In this document: in pieces, positions 13,036 to 25,345 of the stretch
Position numbering within the stretch: the first letter of the stretch is position 1
How the letters are laid out: each line of letters starts with the position of its first letter
Source of the DNA: Myoxocephalus aenaeus
Lineage: Eukaryota; Chordata; Actinopteri; Perciformes; Cottidae
Length of the DNA: 64,000 nt
Reading direction: 5' to 3'
NCBI GenBank assembly: GCA_038501785.1
Contig: JBAMJR010000013.1
Span: 4,346,501 to 4,410,500, forward strand
The notes under the pieces: model-generated
Database searches by the model: none
What the model saw: the letters and a program-made list of their open reading frames with translations, nothing else
Told to the model about the DNA's origin: nothing
Position numbers and translations under genes: made by a program

Positions 13036-13844
13036 AGTCGAAAATATTGCTGAGCTTCACCATATGGGTAATTTGATTACCCGTGCAACAAAAAATCAGA
13101 TTAGTGGCTATACTATCAGCTAATGGATACTCAAAGTTCATGTTAAAGCACTGCAGAGATTCTTTTCAATTGCGTTTTTATAATCATTTATGATCTCTTC
13201 TTCTCAATAGGCTTTCTGCTGCGTTGTCCTCTTTTAACCTTAAAGTAAGGGTAGCCAAAATCTACAGCAAACAAATTTAATTGCAACCTAAGTTTCAATA
13301 AATTAGAGGCAGTTGGGATAGTTCAGAGCTAGATTAGAGGTTTCCCAGATTCTGGGCAATAACAGTACTACTGTATCCTCAATAGAGTGATAAATGAGAG
13401 ATGAGGACCAAAGACAAGGAGTTCTTTGAAATAATCATCATAAAAGACAAGCATCCACCACGTAAAGCTGTTTACACCATCAACAGTCACCTTGAAACTT
13501 TGTGCTTATGATGCAAAGCAACATGAAATCCTGACAATGCAATTAACATGAAAAATGTGAAACAATATATTTGTGTAGACAGGGTTTCCCCAGGTCCCCT
13601 AACAATGCTCACACCTTATCTGCAACTTCTCCAGGAGTCTTGGGGTGTAATTACACCAGAGCCCACCAGCCTGGGACAGTGCTGTTGGCCTGATTGGATC
13701 TCCCCTTGACTTGACCTCTTCGACCTGGGGTGACTGAAACAGCGCTCTACATCTCGACAAGAAACAATGCATTACTTAATCAACTGATAGAAGCTCCAGA
13801 TAAAGGTGTCCTGATCCCATTAGAGCTAGAAATAACTTACTGCC
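13036..13844. other. non-coding DNA, nothing seen
   Basis: No reportable frame, repeat or RNA gene. Confidence 0.45.
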
Positions 13845-13894
13845 AAGGATGTAGTGTAGCATCCTATATATATAGGATGCTACACTACATCCTT
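13845..13894. repeat. perfect 50-bp palindrome
   Basis: The 25 bases at 13845-13869 are the exact reverse complement of 13870-13894. The centre is an alternating TA stretch and the arms contain GGATGTAGTGTAGCATCC. There is no loop, so the DNA could extrude a cruciform. The arms are not a recognisable transposon end, and no target duplication is visible. It may come from a template-switch mutation or from a foldback element. Confidence 0.9.
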
Positions 13895-16800
13895 ATATAG
13901 GGCCAGTATCCTTCACTATGAGCTGGGATCTTAATAATGAACAACTTTTCCAATTGCAGAGTCAGCAGAACATGTTGGAAGGGGCCGACAGATGCAGAAA
14001 TGAAACTGTTAATCTTATCAGTGCAGCCCTATATTAGAATCACATGAGAAAACCATAGTTATATGTGTACAGTACACCCATATAGATGAAATGAGACCGT
14101 GAGTCCTGAGTTAACTTACTGTAGCTGTCCTTATTTTCCCTTTTGTACATATTTCTCCTCACAGTAGATATACACATTTCTCCAGAGCTACCAAACACAT
14201 CTGACAAGGTGCAAAACGCTGTGCAAAAGACAGAAATATTAACACAAATTCACACGCGTGATAACACCACAGCTTGATCAGCTCTTCTGTTTGATGACAA
14301 GCTCACAAATGGAGTTGAAATAATTTGATTAATTTGTCATTGTCACCACATGTGCATGCTATGTTACCTAACATGTTACTTAATCTTACAAAAAACTGGC
14401 TTCAACTCCTGAAAATAGGGCCGTCACTTTTTACACAGTTATGATAGATAGTTACACCATGAGAATGCCGAGACAGTGATCTATGAGAGCTTTAATGTGT
14501 ATAAATTAACAACAAGGAAGGAACTGAAGGAAAGCCAAATGTTTTACTCATCAATCATTTGTGATAAGGGTAAGTCTAAGAAGGTAAGAAAAATTACTTT
14601 CAGGAATGTAGCGCCATCCCTTCGAATGTTTCTTGCGGGACTTTACCAGCAAGTGACTTATCTGTCTCACCAGAGTCTATAGTGCAGGGATGGGACCGTC
14701 TTTGTCTCTTTGAGTCTCCTAATCTACTCAGACCCTCGGTAGCAAAGCGTTGCGACAGCTCCTTCACAACTGTCACATTTGAATAAACGAATCTGAACCA
14801 GGAAATGGAGTCTTGGATCAACACTCACTAACTGAAATCTGCTGTACTGAATAATGCATTCTTCATAACATCAGTGTGCCGCAAAGACGTGTGAGACTGA
14901 GTAGAGGAGGGCACTCCCTGCTGTGAATCAGATGGTAATTGGAAACTTGACAAGCACTGTAACACTGCTCTCAGTCTCAATTGTAGATTGTTTACAATCA
15001 ACAATAAAAATTGTGGCCATTTAGAAAATTGTCTCATGTATTTAAATACGACCAATGATACCTTTTATCTAGCACTCTTTCAAACCAAATCAGAGCTTTG
15101 TAGTTCGAAGGACAGATGAAAGAGAGTGAGATAAATACTAATAAGACAATGAACAAAAAATTACAGCAAGGTAAGAATGTTAGAACATGAGGCTTATACG
15201 TTGTAAAAAAGGACAATGAATGGATTTCTAGATCTCCAACAGGACAGTATTCAATGACTTTGGAGCCCTGACCACAAAATGCCCTCGTGCCCTCTGTCTC
15301 CATCACGGTCATGCTGGAAGTGAACAAGAGATCAGCAGTCTCCAAGCTAAACCCAGACATCTAAGGACAGAAGGTGCCTGTGACTGTAACACCTTTAAAT
15401 TGATTTTTACAAGCAAAAGCAAACAAGTGAGAACGAGCTCAAAAATGGCAAATGTACTCAAATGTTCTTGATCTTGAGAGCAGCCGCTGTGTCGTCTATG
15501 AGCTGGTTTGTCGTTAGCATTAGCCTCGGAATGACGAGCTAACTTGGATATTAGACAGTATTCTTATGTTGTACGGTACTCATACGATGCCAGCCATTAA
15601 CGGCACGAGATTCTCTGTTCAAGCACGTGCAGTAAAACAGCATCACACCCACTGGTTAATCAGGACAGTTGGCCCTGCAGTGAGTGGCATCTCTCATTTA
15701 AATGAAAGGAGCACCAATTGGCTCTTCCCAGTACTGTAATAAAACCATCATTTGTCATTTGAGAAATTGGGAGGCAAACATTAAAGTTCGGTCAAAGAGG
15801 ACTGTTCGAATTCCAATGTCTCACAACTTGTATTATTTGAGTGTTGGACTTTAACTTGTGAAAAGGGTCGTTTTGTCTGAATCAATACATGGCTTTATTA
15901 TTTCAACTCAGTTTCCTGTAAATATGTTTTTTGTTGATTAGATTGATCTTTTTGCAAGAAAAAAAAAAAAGGATTTGGTGCTTTGTTGTTGTTCGTGTTT
16001 CTTCCATGAGCAGGTCATATAAGGACACGGAAGATAATACAGAGCTCTTTACAGAAATACAGCCCTTGTGCTGAGAGGTCTGTCTGCCACTCAAAGAAAA
16101 GCAGTGGGCGCTTTCACAATTAGAACACAACAAAACAAGATCAGGTAAGCAAAGCATCGGGGCGATCTGAGTTTGATGTCATGGAAATGATGGAGCTGTA
16201 TAAGCATGCAATTAAACTGAGAACAGCTGACATTCATGAGCCCCCAAGAATAACTCTGTGCTATATGGTTCATTAAGCCCGGGTTGGCTGTTTACATCTT
16301 TATGAATTATGTCCTTGATTGGCTTTCAAAGAAAGAAGAAAAAGAGGGACATGAGGGGCATGAGGAATAAGGAGAATCTATTTATTATTACCATAGACCA
16401 GGTTATAATTAAATTTGCACTAAAGAGTCAACATTTGTCCATCTGTCCCTGCTGTCCCCCTTTGCTGAAATCTGTCCATGTTGTTTTATCCCACTGACAT
16501 GTTAAATCATTCTGTGGTTTGTGTGATTCAGGAGCAAACCATTTGGGAAAACTCTGTTTTAGCCTGGTGTTGCCGATGTGAATTAGTTTTAACATCAGCA
16601 TTGTTATCCGTGTAATGTAATGTAATTTGAACAAAGGCACGCTGCATCATTTACCAGTAGCTAAACACGACTACATTACGGGGAAAGAAAATACAAATTA
16701 ATTTGTATAACTCCAGCCTTTATGTCACTCTTTCCTTCACACCTTTTGAACCAATGGATTTTCTATCCATTATATTTGTGCAACACATATGTAATAGATA

Positions 16801-17559
16801 AAAAGAGTCAAGAAAGATAATATTTGATGTGCAGTTTTAATATTTTAGTGAAGATATATATATAGAAAAGTGTTTTTCTCAGCACCAAAGAAGGTTAATA
16901 TTCAGAAATGTGCTGATAGTACAGACACAGTTCTATTGAATAAATGCACCCGAGGTGTTGGCCGGCAGGATGAAACTTATTTGAGAAGATATACTGTAGC
17001 TACCAGTAGTCTTTTATTATACTTTGTCATAATTAAATGTGACACTTTGATAGAAACCCCCCTGGACTATATAACCCATTGATAACAATTAAAAGCATAT
17101 TTAGCCTCCCACAGTAGAGCGCTAATCGTTGCTCTATCAACTCCTGGGTGGGAGGATTCTGCATGACATATGGACTCATGGTGTGAGTGCTCTATCTTCT
17201 TTGTTGGATGAGGCACTTATCTGATTGTAAGAGAGGAAGGAGAAAAGGGAAGCTAAAAGTGGGACTTTATTGAACATTCTGTCTCTGTGGAGAAATCTGG
17301 GCTGGCTCACTTCGTGAAAGCAGAGACCTCACTGTGGCCAAATCCAATCAAATGTTTTGAGGGCTGACAGGTCCGATCAGTCAGTGGCTGGTTGCTGCTC
17401 ACCTCTCGGGTTCAGTTTAAGACGAGAGCGTCTGCTGTTAGACTTTCCAGACGCAGAAGCAAAACATACGATACGAGGAACAGGATAAAGCGGAAGACAG
17501 TGTTTCTCTTGCTCTTCTGCTATCTTGATGACATCCTTTTTTTTGGGGTGGGGGGGCTA
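13895..17559. other. non-coding DNA
   Basis: No gene recognised. The longest frame is a 108-codon minus-strand frame at 15034-15360 with a hydrophobic stretch near its middle, but it has no family features and sits in ordinary AT-rich DNA, so I take it as chance. A short A run lies at 15959-15970. Confidence 0.45.
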
Positions 17560-17585
17560 GTATAGCTTGAAAGTATAGCTTGAAA
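17560..17585. repeat. two tandem copies of a 13-bp unit
   Basis: The unit GTATAGCTTGAAA occurs twice head to tail directly after a T-run and G-run (17536-17557). This is a small tandem duplication, probably by replication slippage. Confidence 0.85.
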
Positions 17586-20500
17586 GTTGTTTCCTCACCA
17601 TATATCATCTTGTGAACATTACTTCACAAGTATATTGTGAAATGTGTCCTCATACCTATTCAAAGCAGTTCAGAGGTCTTTTAAAGATATTTGTATTGCT
17701 GTATAGTGCCAGATAAAGCCCTACAGACCACCAATGTCTTAGATTCATAACACCCTAGGCTGAGAACCAGATTACACAAACAGAAGAACTGAACTCTTTG
17801 AAATAGAGTCAGAATATAGACAAGATCAGCGGGTGGGTATTTTATATTTACAGAGCAACACTAAATGCAGCTTGAGGTCTGCAGCAAAGGGCATTCACAC
17901 CAAGTTTAAAAAGATATTTTCCTTTTCAGTTTGGCTCAGCTGCTTAGTATCAATAGTGCCTCTCCTCCTCAGGTACCACCAATATATGTGCACAGGGAGC
18001 TACTGTCTTCCTTCAAAAGACCTGTGGGGCACTTCATTGGGACTTCATCCCAATACTATTCATGCTGAGAGTAATACACAGAGTTTGATCCTACTTTCAA
18101 TTTCTTGTCAGATCAACTTTTTGTTGAATTATTTGGACTGTCACAGTCCTGCACATTTTCTGCCCATGGTCGGCGGCAGGATATTTTATTCCCGGTGCTA
18201 AGGTGGAGCTTAACCGATACGTAAGGGTGCTAAAATGACAGCCAATTTGTTTTCAATAAAAGCAGCGAGACAGGACATTCGATAAAAATACAAAAATTCA
18301 ACCATATTTGGCCAAAGCCTATTGAACAAAATAGCTAAAAACCAAATAACACAAGTGTCCACAAGGCAATGAAGAAAGAAAGAAAAAGATAGTGCCCATG
18401 GAGCCACAATGAATAACAACACTATGGGTCCACATCCAAAATGTGACAACAAAAGCAAGTGTTTTCATTCAATAGTTATAATGTTTGAGATGAAATGGCT
18501 GTCCTAAGGTCAGATATGAAAGGAATAATACCCCAAATGCAGTGCTATTCACTGTTCACCACATATTGGATAATAAGGAACAGAATGGCTTGAAATATTT
18601 CTTTCGCTATTTAGAAATAATGAACTCCTAAAATGCTTGCAGATCACAATGTGTTAAAAGAATAGGACACTCTATTAATTGTCTTGACAGTGAAGTTAAG
18701 GTGTAATCAAAACAATATCATTCCATTTACTTCATCACTTTATCACACCAAGCTTGTTAGCTGTGCAGATTGGCATTCACACCATCAGTAGTGACAACAA
18801 CCTTCATGTTTGATGCTATACATCACATACGGCTCAGCAGAAAAAGAACAGTCAGATGTTATGTAAGAGTAATAGACTAATATCACTAATAATAAATAAA
18901 TTACCCTGATGAGTATTGTTTGTGTTGTTTGTTCGTCAGATTAAATGCTGATGCTGCATCTGCCATTCATGGTCACCCTGAACCACGATCAATAGCACCC
19001 TAATCTAGAGTCGCATACCATCTGTAGCTTTCCCCAGCTTGTCTAGGGCAATGATACAATCAGCCTATACTCGAAAGACAGTAACACAAAGAACTCTAAC
19101 GATTTCCTGCTACGCTTCAGCCACCTCTCACAGTCATTTTAGGAAAAGAACTTGAAACAACTGTTTCAAATGTGTTGACACCCAGCATATGAATGACATT
19201 ACAGCACCTGTGGTAGCATCACAATATAATTTCCCCTCATAAATGCATTGCGGTTAAAACTGTCGTACACAAAGTTGTCATCATTTACATGACATGCTTG
19301 GAGTTACAGTGTTATCAGTTAACTATTAGCCTGTACAGTGTTTGTGGAGGCATTGTGGGAGCTACTGGGATCGAATCACACAGCTTCAGCAGTGTGTGTA
19401 TCACTGTTTGTGTGAAAGCTTTCACATACACACATAAACACCTTGTAACTGCCATTGTTTAATTAATAGATTATTCGTCGAAAATGATGCTCTTTAAACA
19501 CAACTGTGGTTTCCTAATAGGTTGACCCCTTGCTGTATGCATCACATCAAAATAATACTCTAATACTGTATTCTCTGCTTAGACAAATCGACGTAGAGTA
19601 TATGTTGCAAGACATGATAGAGTTGTTAATTTTCTAGTGAAGGACATGAGGTCAAAACCACTTCATCTTTGATGAGGTTTAAATATTCCTGGGTTGTTCC
19701 AACTGTGCAGCGGGCCGTTCGTTATCTTTTCAAAATTTCACAGCTTATCCAGCAGATGTTGTTATTGTTAATGAAAGCAGCAGGCAGGTGCTTGTTTTGG
19801 AAGTGGGCTGTATGACCATAGCTTGGATGGAGGTGCTCCTCACCAAGGTTACAAACTACCACCCTTGAAATGAAGATGTCTCACAGCTTTGATATTAATG
19901 GAGAATGCTAGTTTATTTTTTTATTGTTGGTGGTCTAGAGAAGTCCAGAAGTACGCGGTATGGAGCCCCTCGCCCCAGACCCCAAAAAAGCATTGTTACT
20001 TATATTTGCAAGTTAGCATTTATACATGCAATATAGTTTATATGCTCCTGAAGGAAGTTTCTGAGCCATCCTTTGCCTCTAGACTTACTTAAACTGACCA
20101 TTTGGTGAAAGGACCTTCCCTGCGAGCTAAATGTGCCACCACTGACTTGAAATTGAGTTTGAAGCACTTTTTGACATGGCAACCTCCATATCCTCACCTG
20201 AATCCCAGGGAGTGTGAAGGGTGAGTGGGGGGAGCAACCTTCTGGGTCTGAAAAGTGAAACCAATGGGGAAGTGCCTTAAACTTTCATTCTTTCTTGCAG
20301 TCCTCTGGTTGCAAAAATAAGTCCAATTGTCTATTAGAACATGACCCTATTTCTCACTTGATTTATTAAAAAAATGTGTATGGTCCAATTTCAAGTCCAA
20401 TACAGCATTATGTTCATTATGTAAACTATGGTCCCATTTGGAGTAAAATAAACGATAAAGCAGCTTGGTTATGTGGCTACTTTGTGATTGACAGGTTGCA

Positions 20501-20738
20501 AAGCATTCTCCAGTCTGGGGGTGTTTTCGTCCCACAGCTTCAACCCTTTCACAGTGTGTCATGAAAGTTAACTGTAACATTTTAGTCGCCTGAAAATGTC
20601 TCATTCAGCATTCGGTTGTACATGGTGTTTGGCCGTACGCCACCCACATTACTTTCCCACTGGTCCCACCATCATATTGTTTTTTTTATGGAAATAGAAC
20701 CCCTTTGGTTATTTTTGTGTATCAGAGCCCACGTTCTT

Positions 20739-20741
<3 letters not shown>
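17586..20741. other. non-coding DNA
   Basis: The plus-strand frame at 17833-18201 (122 codons) has no motif or conserved look. No repeat family is recognised. The stretch at about 18930-19090 is free of simple repeats and of balanced composition and might be a conserved non-coding element, at low confidence. Confidence 0.4.

Positions 20742-20835
<94 letters not shown>
20742..20835. repeat. (TA)n microsatellite
   Basis: About 47 TA units with a single TG interruption near 20820. Frames on both strands that read Ile-Tyr repeats are artefacts of it. Confidence 0.97.
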
Positions 20836-21700
20836 TTTAAACCAACTCTAATAACAGTTAAAGTACCAATTATTCCCAAGCCCATCCAGAGCCCTGGAGG
20901 TGATGTGAATAACCAATGAGCACAAGCATGCCCTGGCAATCCTAACTGTGCCACATTTGTGTAAGGAGTGATTCCCATTCCACGGCTCTGGCACTTGGCC
21001 AGGAGGCACTCAGCAATAGCACAAGAAACCAGCCAGTGCCAGTCATTATGCCATTGTTTAGAGGCACACAGCCTGTCCTAATTAGATGCAAAAGAGCATA
21101 GAAACTGTATCTAGTGGCACTGCAAATGAGGATAGAGAAACACCTCACACAGCCTGCTGCTGCAGGTTGGAGTGTAATGAAATAATGAACTATCATGGGA
21201 TCTTCTCCTGTGGAGAGCAAAGCACATCAACAGGCGGCCTTTTGAAACAGGCAACTGCTCTAGAGAACATGGGCCATCACAAAAAAAGACCTGCAACACT
21301 GATCCTTGCAACCAAGGTGTCAGGGCACGAGGGTGAAATGTGATCGATAAAAGCTGATCCTCACAGGAGCTCATCCACACAGCTTAAAAAGACCCAAACA
21401 GCATTACGTTGTTGTAAATAATAGCACCAGGCTATTCTAACAGACATATAAAGATGTTTATGCGATGTTGGCTGGATTCTTCACAAGACGGTGGCATACT
21501 TTCATTGTGTTTGCTGCAACTTAATATGCCCTGGCTCTTGACTGCTCATCACATTAGACAAGATGACCACTCATCTAGCGTCCACTTCTATGACTGCCAG
21601 CACATTTCGTTTGGATACAAAACAATCAAACTAGATAAGCACAGCTTGAAATTGTAACTAAGCACTGTCTGTCAGTTCTGCTTGCCATTTAGGCGGGTAG

Positions 21701-21703
<3 letters not shown>
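20836..21703. other. non-coding DNA, possible regulatory element
   Basis: The stretch 20880-21090 is repeat-free and mixed in composition. It contains CCATTGTTT (SOX-like core), CTAATTAG (homeodomain-type core) and ATGCAAAAG (POU-like), the sort of density seen in vertebrate enhancers. Such short motifs occur often by chance. No gene is seen. Confidence 0.3.

Positions 21704-21755
<52 letters not shown>
21704..21755. repeat. (GA)n microsatellite
   Basis: About 26 uninterrupted GA units, a pure purine strand able in principle to form triplex DNA. Confidence 0.97.
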
Positions 21756-21756
<1 letters not shown>

Positions 21757-24700
21757 AGGTGAATGCACGAACAGATAGAGGGAACATCAGTCGCTTACCA
21801 ATGTCTGAAGACCAGGGCCCAGGTCTTCCAAACCATCACACTCATACATATTTAAAAACTGTTCAAACTGAAGGGGAGGTCTCATTGTCAGTACGCTCAC
21901 ATCATGTGGGATGTGCTTTACAAAGTCAGAAAAATGTGAGGGTTCTTAAAATCTTTTAAAATCTTAAAATATGTGTGTGGATGTGACTAAATAACTAGAC
22001 TTGTCTGCACAATGTGGGGCCATATAGTACACGCACGGCTCTGCATGCATGAACGATTGACACCCAGCTGCAGTTTAAAACAGGCAAATTAGAATGTGCC
22101 TTGTAACAATAGATGACAAAGACCAGCATCATCATCCTCATGTTGTCAGTACAAGAGTCAACCAACCATTAAAATACAAAGCTATACATGTATATATATA
22201 TATATAAATACAGTATAGGCTGCAGACCCATTATCTTACTCTTTTTATGAACACTGCATTTAATCCCTGACCCTGACTGTGAGTGACTGTGTGTGATTAT
22301 TCTGGCCCTGAAGCCTATATATTCTGTGAGTCCTGTTCAACAAACCCGTCCAATCATCATTACGTATATACAATGTAAAACTTGAAATATATAATACTTA
22401 AAATGGCCTTGTCTCAAGCCTTCTGTGTTTTGCTATTTCATGTTAGATGTTGTTTTGAGTCACTTGAGAGGATGCGTGGAAATGTCAAGACGAGATTGGA
22501 TGAGATTGTCAGTGACATTCCTTCCAAGGTGAATCATCTTTGGCCCTGCCAACACCAGGTGCACAATATTGGAGCCTGCACGATTCATTTATTACACATT
22601 CTCATCTTATTCGTAATTTCCACTTGGAGGCAGCCACTTATCATGGCAAATCAGACAAGACGCCATTAAAAAGAGACTCGGTGAATCAAAAACACTTTAA
22701 ACTGAAGCGTCTCCAATGGGATCACCCTGTGCTCTCACCTCTCCAATTTAAGTCTGCATTAATAAGTGGCTATGTATACATCTTCTACTTGCCACTCATT
22801 ACTTGTGATATCTTATTTTTCTGAATCCATAGGAGAAAGAAAAGTGTGTCTGATTCAAAATATGTACTAACCCCTGAATATCAAAGTGGCATCACATCAA
22901 ATCCAACACTGACTGCAGCTGGACATTTCCATTAGAGCGATCGCAGGAACAGCATGTTTTCACCAGAGGTCATGTGCTCTCTTCAGGTGAACAACTCTTT
23001 TCCTCTCTCATTAGATGTAATTACTGGTGACACCTCAAAGACAGCAGAAGAATAACAAAACGGATCAAGTCAATTGAGGCTGAGGGTCTAGGGGAAAAAA
23101 AACGTGTTTGACCATCAATGAGGAAGCGTATTGCTGCACTAATTCTATTACGTGAAAGGAAGACTTAGTGAATATAGCCAGTGATCCAAAGTTAATAGGG
23201 TGATGGAGATCCAAGCTAAAGGCCAGTTGGCTGAGAGGAGGCCGACCGTCTTTTGTGACCGCAACCTTCAGCTGCCTGAATACTGCATAACACCAAAAGA
23301 ATAACCTGTGTGGTCAGTTGGAAAGAGCTACAAACAAATAAGCCGGTTAGTTGACAAAGACCCTTGAGATAAGGCATGTTCAAGCTCCTACATTTGTATT
23401 CCAAGTGGGGTGGGGGCTAATGTAATTGAAAATAGTTGGGGTTTTGGGGGTCAGTAAATTCAATAGACTCTGAAAAAAAGCATTTGTGTTCTGAGAAGCA
23501 ATGTGAAGTAGCAATAACCCAGCTGAGCATAATGATTCTTCTGCCCAAATAATAGCTTCCAGATTTTGCCCTCTATCCGACTGTTGTGAGGGATGGGAGC
23601 GTGAAACATGGCCACTTACTATGTCAAGGGTAACGTGTACTACAAAGAGGTTTCCTTTGTGGGGGATTTCTTCTCTATTTTTCAACCCTCAAAGAAAATA
23701 GGTGACATTTGGTTGACCATAACCAAGCTTCCTTGACTCAACTTCATCAACATCGTTTTGTAAAATTGGATCTGTCAGCTGTAAGTGAAAGTAAAACATA
23801 CATCATTTAAACAGGTGTGATAAGTGAAATAGGTACTGCTTTTACTTTTACTGACTAATGCATTTAAGATATATATACGCTTCAGTGTAGTGAGCATAAA
23901 GGTCCAGCTCAAGTCATTTGACCTTCATATGATGTCGATGTGGTACTTTACTGCCCTGTGTCAGCAGAGGTAATGAGTTCTGGATCCCTGGATGCTCCTA
24001 TCATGGTTAACAACTTGATGAGCACATGTCACGCTCACACACATATAATAAACTTGCACACACAAACATACACGCTCACACAGCCAATACAAACAAATAC
24101 TATTATGTTTCTAATGTTGACCATCATCGCAGTTTGTTCACGTCCTTACTCATTACAATCTATATGGTTAAATTCAATGTCCACTGGAATTTGAATATCA
24201 CAAGGGAAAATGTGTGCCTTTCTTTCTCTATTCTGTTCTCGAACATCCAGCTCATCCCAACCTCATGTTGCTTAGGATGAATGGGGTACATATTAACATC
24301 CGCAGTGATTATTCATATTCTATACATACAGTATGTTTACACTAGAAAATCCCCATGTGGTGTTAGGGTATTCTCTCTGTGGAGCTGCAGCATGCCCCTC
24401 CCTTCTCTCGTGGGTCTGTTTCCATGAATAAGTAATTTTTTTTCTATGGACTCTGAGGTTTTAAGCTTTGAACAGAATTCACAATCTAAAAAAGGTGATT
24501 TATGCAGGGGCGCAGGAGGAGGGCTCTCTAACCCAAGAAAGAACAATACACATGCTCAAACGGATTTAGATGGAAGCATTGTCACTAAAGCAATCCATTG
24601 TAATCAGTGAGAAATCAAAGTAGCCACAGCCTTATTTCTCCACATATGAAGAAGGGGCCGGGTTTGCACGTCATCCATGTTCTAACTCACATGGGATTTA

Positions 24701-25009
24701 TTTTAATTTGTTTACGTTTTAATTTAAATAAGGTGTCAGATTGCATTAAAAAAAATGCATCACAAAAAGTGCCAGGGGAGGATTGCCCCGAAAAGTTTAA
24801 GTTTGTTTATTAACTGGCTACTGGACTCCTGTTATTTTGCAAAAGTGGCTCATAGGAAAAGTAAGTTTAGTATCTCATGGTTACAATGACCCTTACAAAA
24901 CTTGTGTCTGCAGGGAGTGAGTTACGTTCAGAAATGTGACTGCTGACTCCTCACTACTCTTAACTGGCTGAGATTGTGAGGCACAGTAGACAGTCGAGTT
25001 CAACAGCAC
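21756..25009. other. non-coding DNA, possible regulatory element
   Basis: No gene recognised; frames at 22382-22824 and 23380-23685 have no family features. The segment 22490-22700 is balanced and repeat-free and is a candidate conserved non-coding element. A short TA run lies at about 22190-22206. Confidence 0.35.
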
Positions 25010-25345
25010 AACTCTGAGACAGGTGGTAGGCAAAGTTCTTTAGTGGGGTATTCAGGCAGGGGTCAAAACCAGGAGATCAGTCAAACTAGCAAACAAATCC
25101 GATAAGGGGCAGGCAAAATCCACGGTACACGAGACAGGCAAAAACGGGGTCAGAACAGGCAGGCAAAGAGAGGGATACGCTGGAGAGTTTGGCACAATGG
25201 ACAAGACAATCTGGCAGAGGACACGTGCAAGTGAGGGGACCTAGACATGGGTGGTAGGATCTGGAATGACAGGAGAGTGGTTAGAACTGACAGACAGGAT
25301 GAAAAACACTTAATATGACGGGGAATCCGTGACAGAGATGGTCTG
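25010..25345. repeat. interspersed repeat fragment rich in CAGGCAAA words
   Basis: This block is unlike its surroundings: purine-rich on the plus strand, with repeated words such as GGCAGGCAAA and AGACAGGCAAA, and phrases (GGTCAAAACCAGGAGATCAGTC, noted here only as a landmark near 25060) of a kind I associate with dispersed teleost repeats. The 3' edge near 25320 (GGGGAATCCGTGACAG) resembles the end of the same family. The class (DNA transposon or LTR-derived) cannot be decided by eye, and the edges are approximate. Confidence 0.4.

Noticed and set aside
15034..15360. 108-codon minus-strand frame with a hydrophobic stretch
   Set aside because: The hydrophobic run is what AT-rich antisense DNA tends to give, and there are no family features.
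17100..17170. Possible tRNA-like or SINE promoter words
   Set aside because: No matching A and B boxes with correct spacing and no cloverleaf could be drawn.
25010..25345. Repeated CAGGCAAA words as further ends of the transposon at 45.1-48.0 kb
   Set aside because: They share only the short CAGGCAAA word, lie in direct orientation, and lack the adjoining arm sequence.
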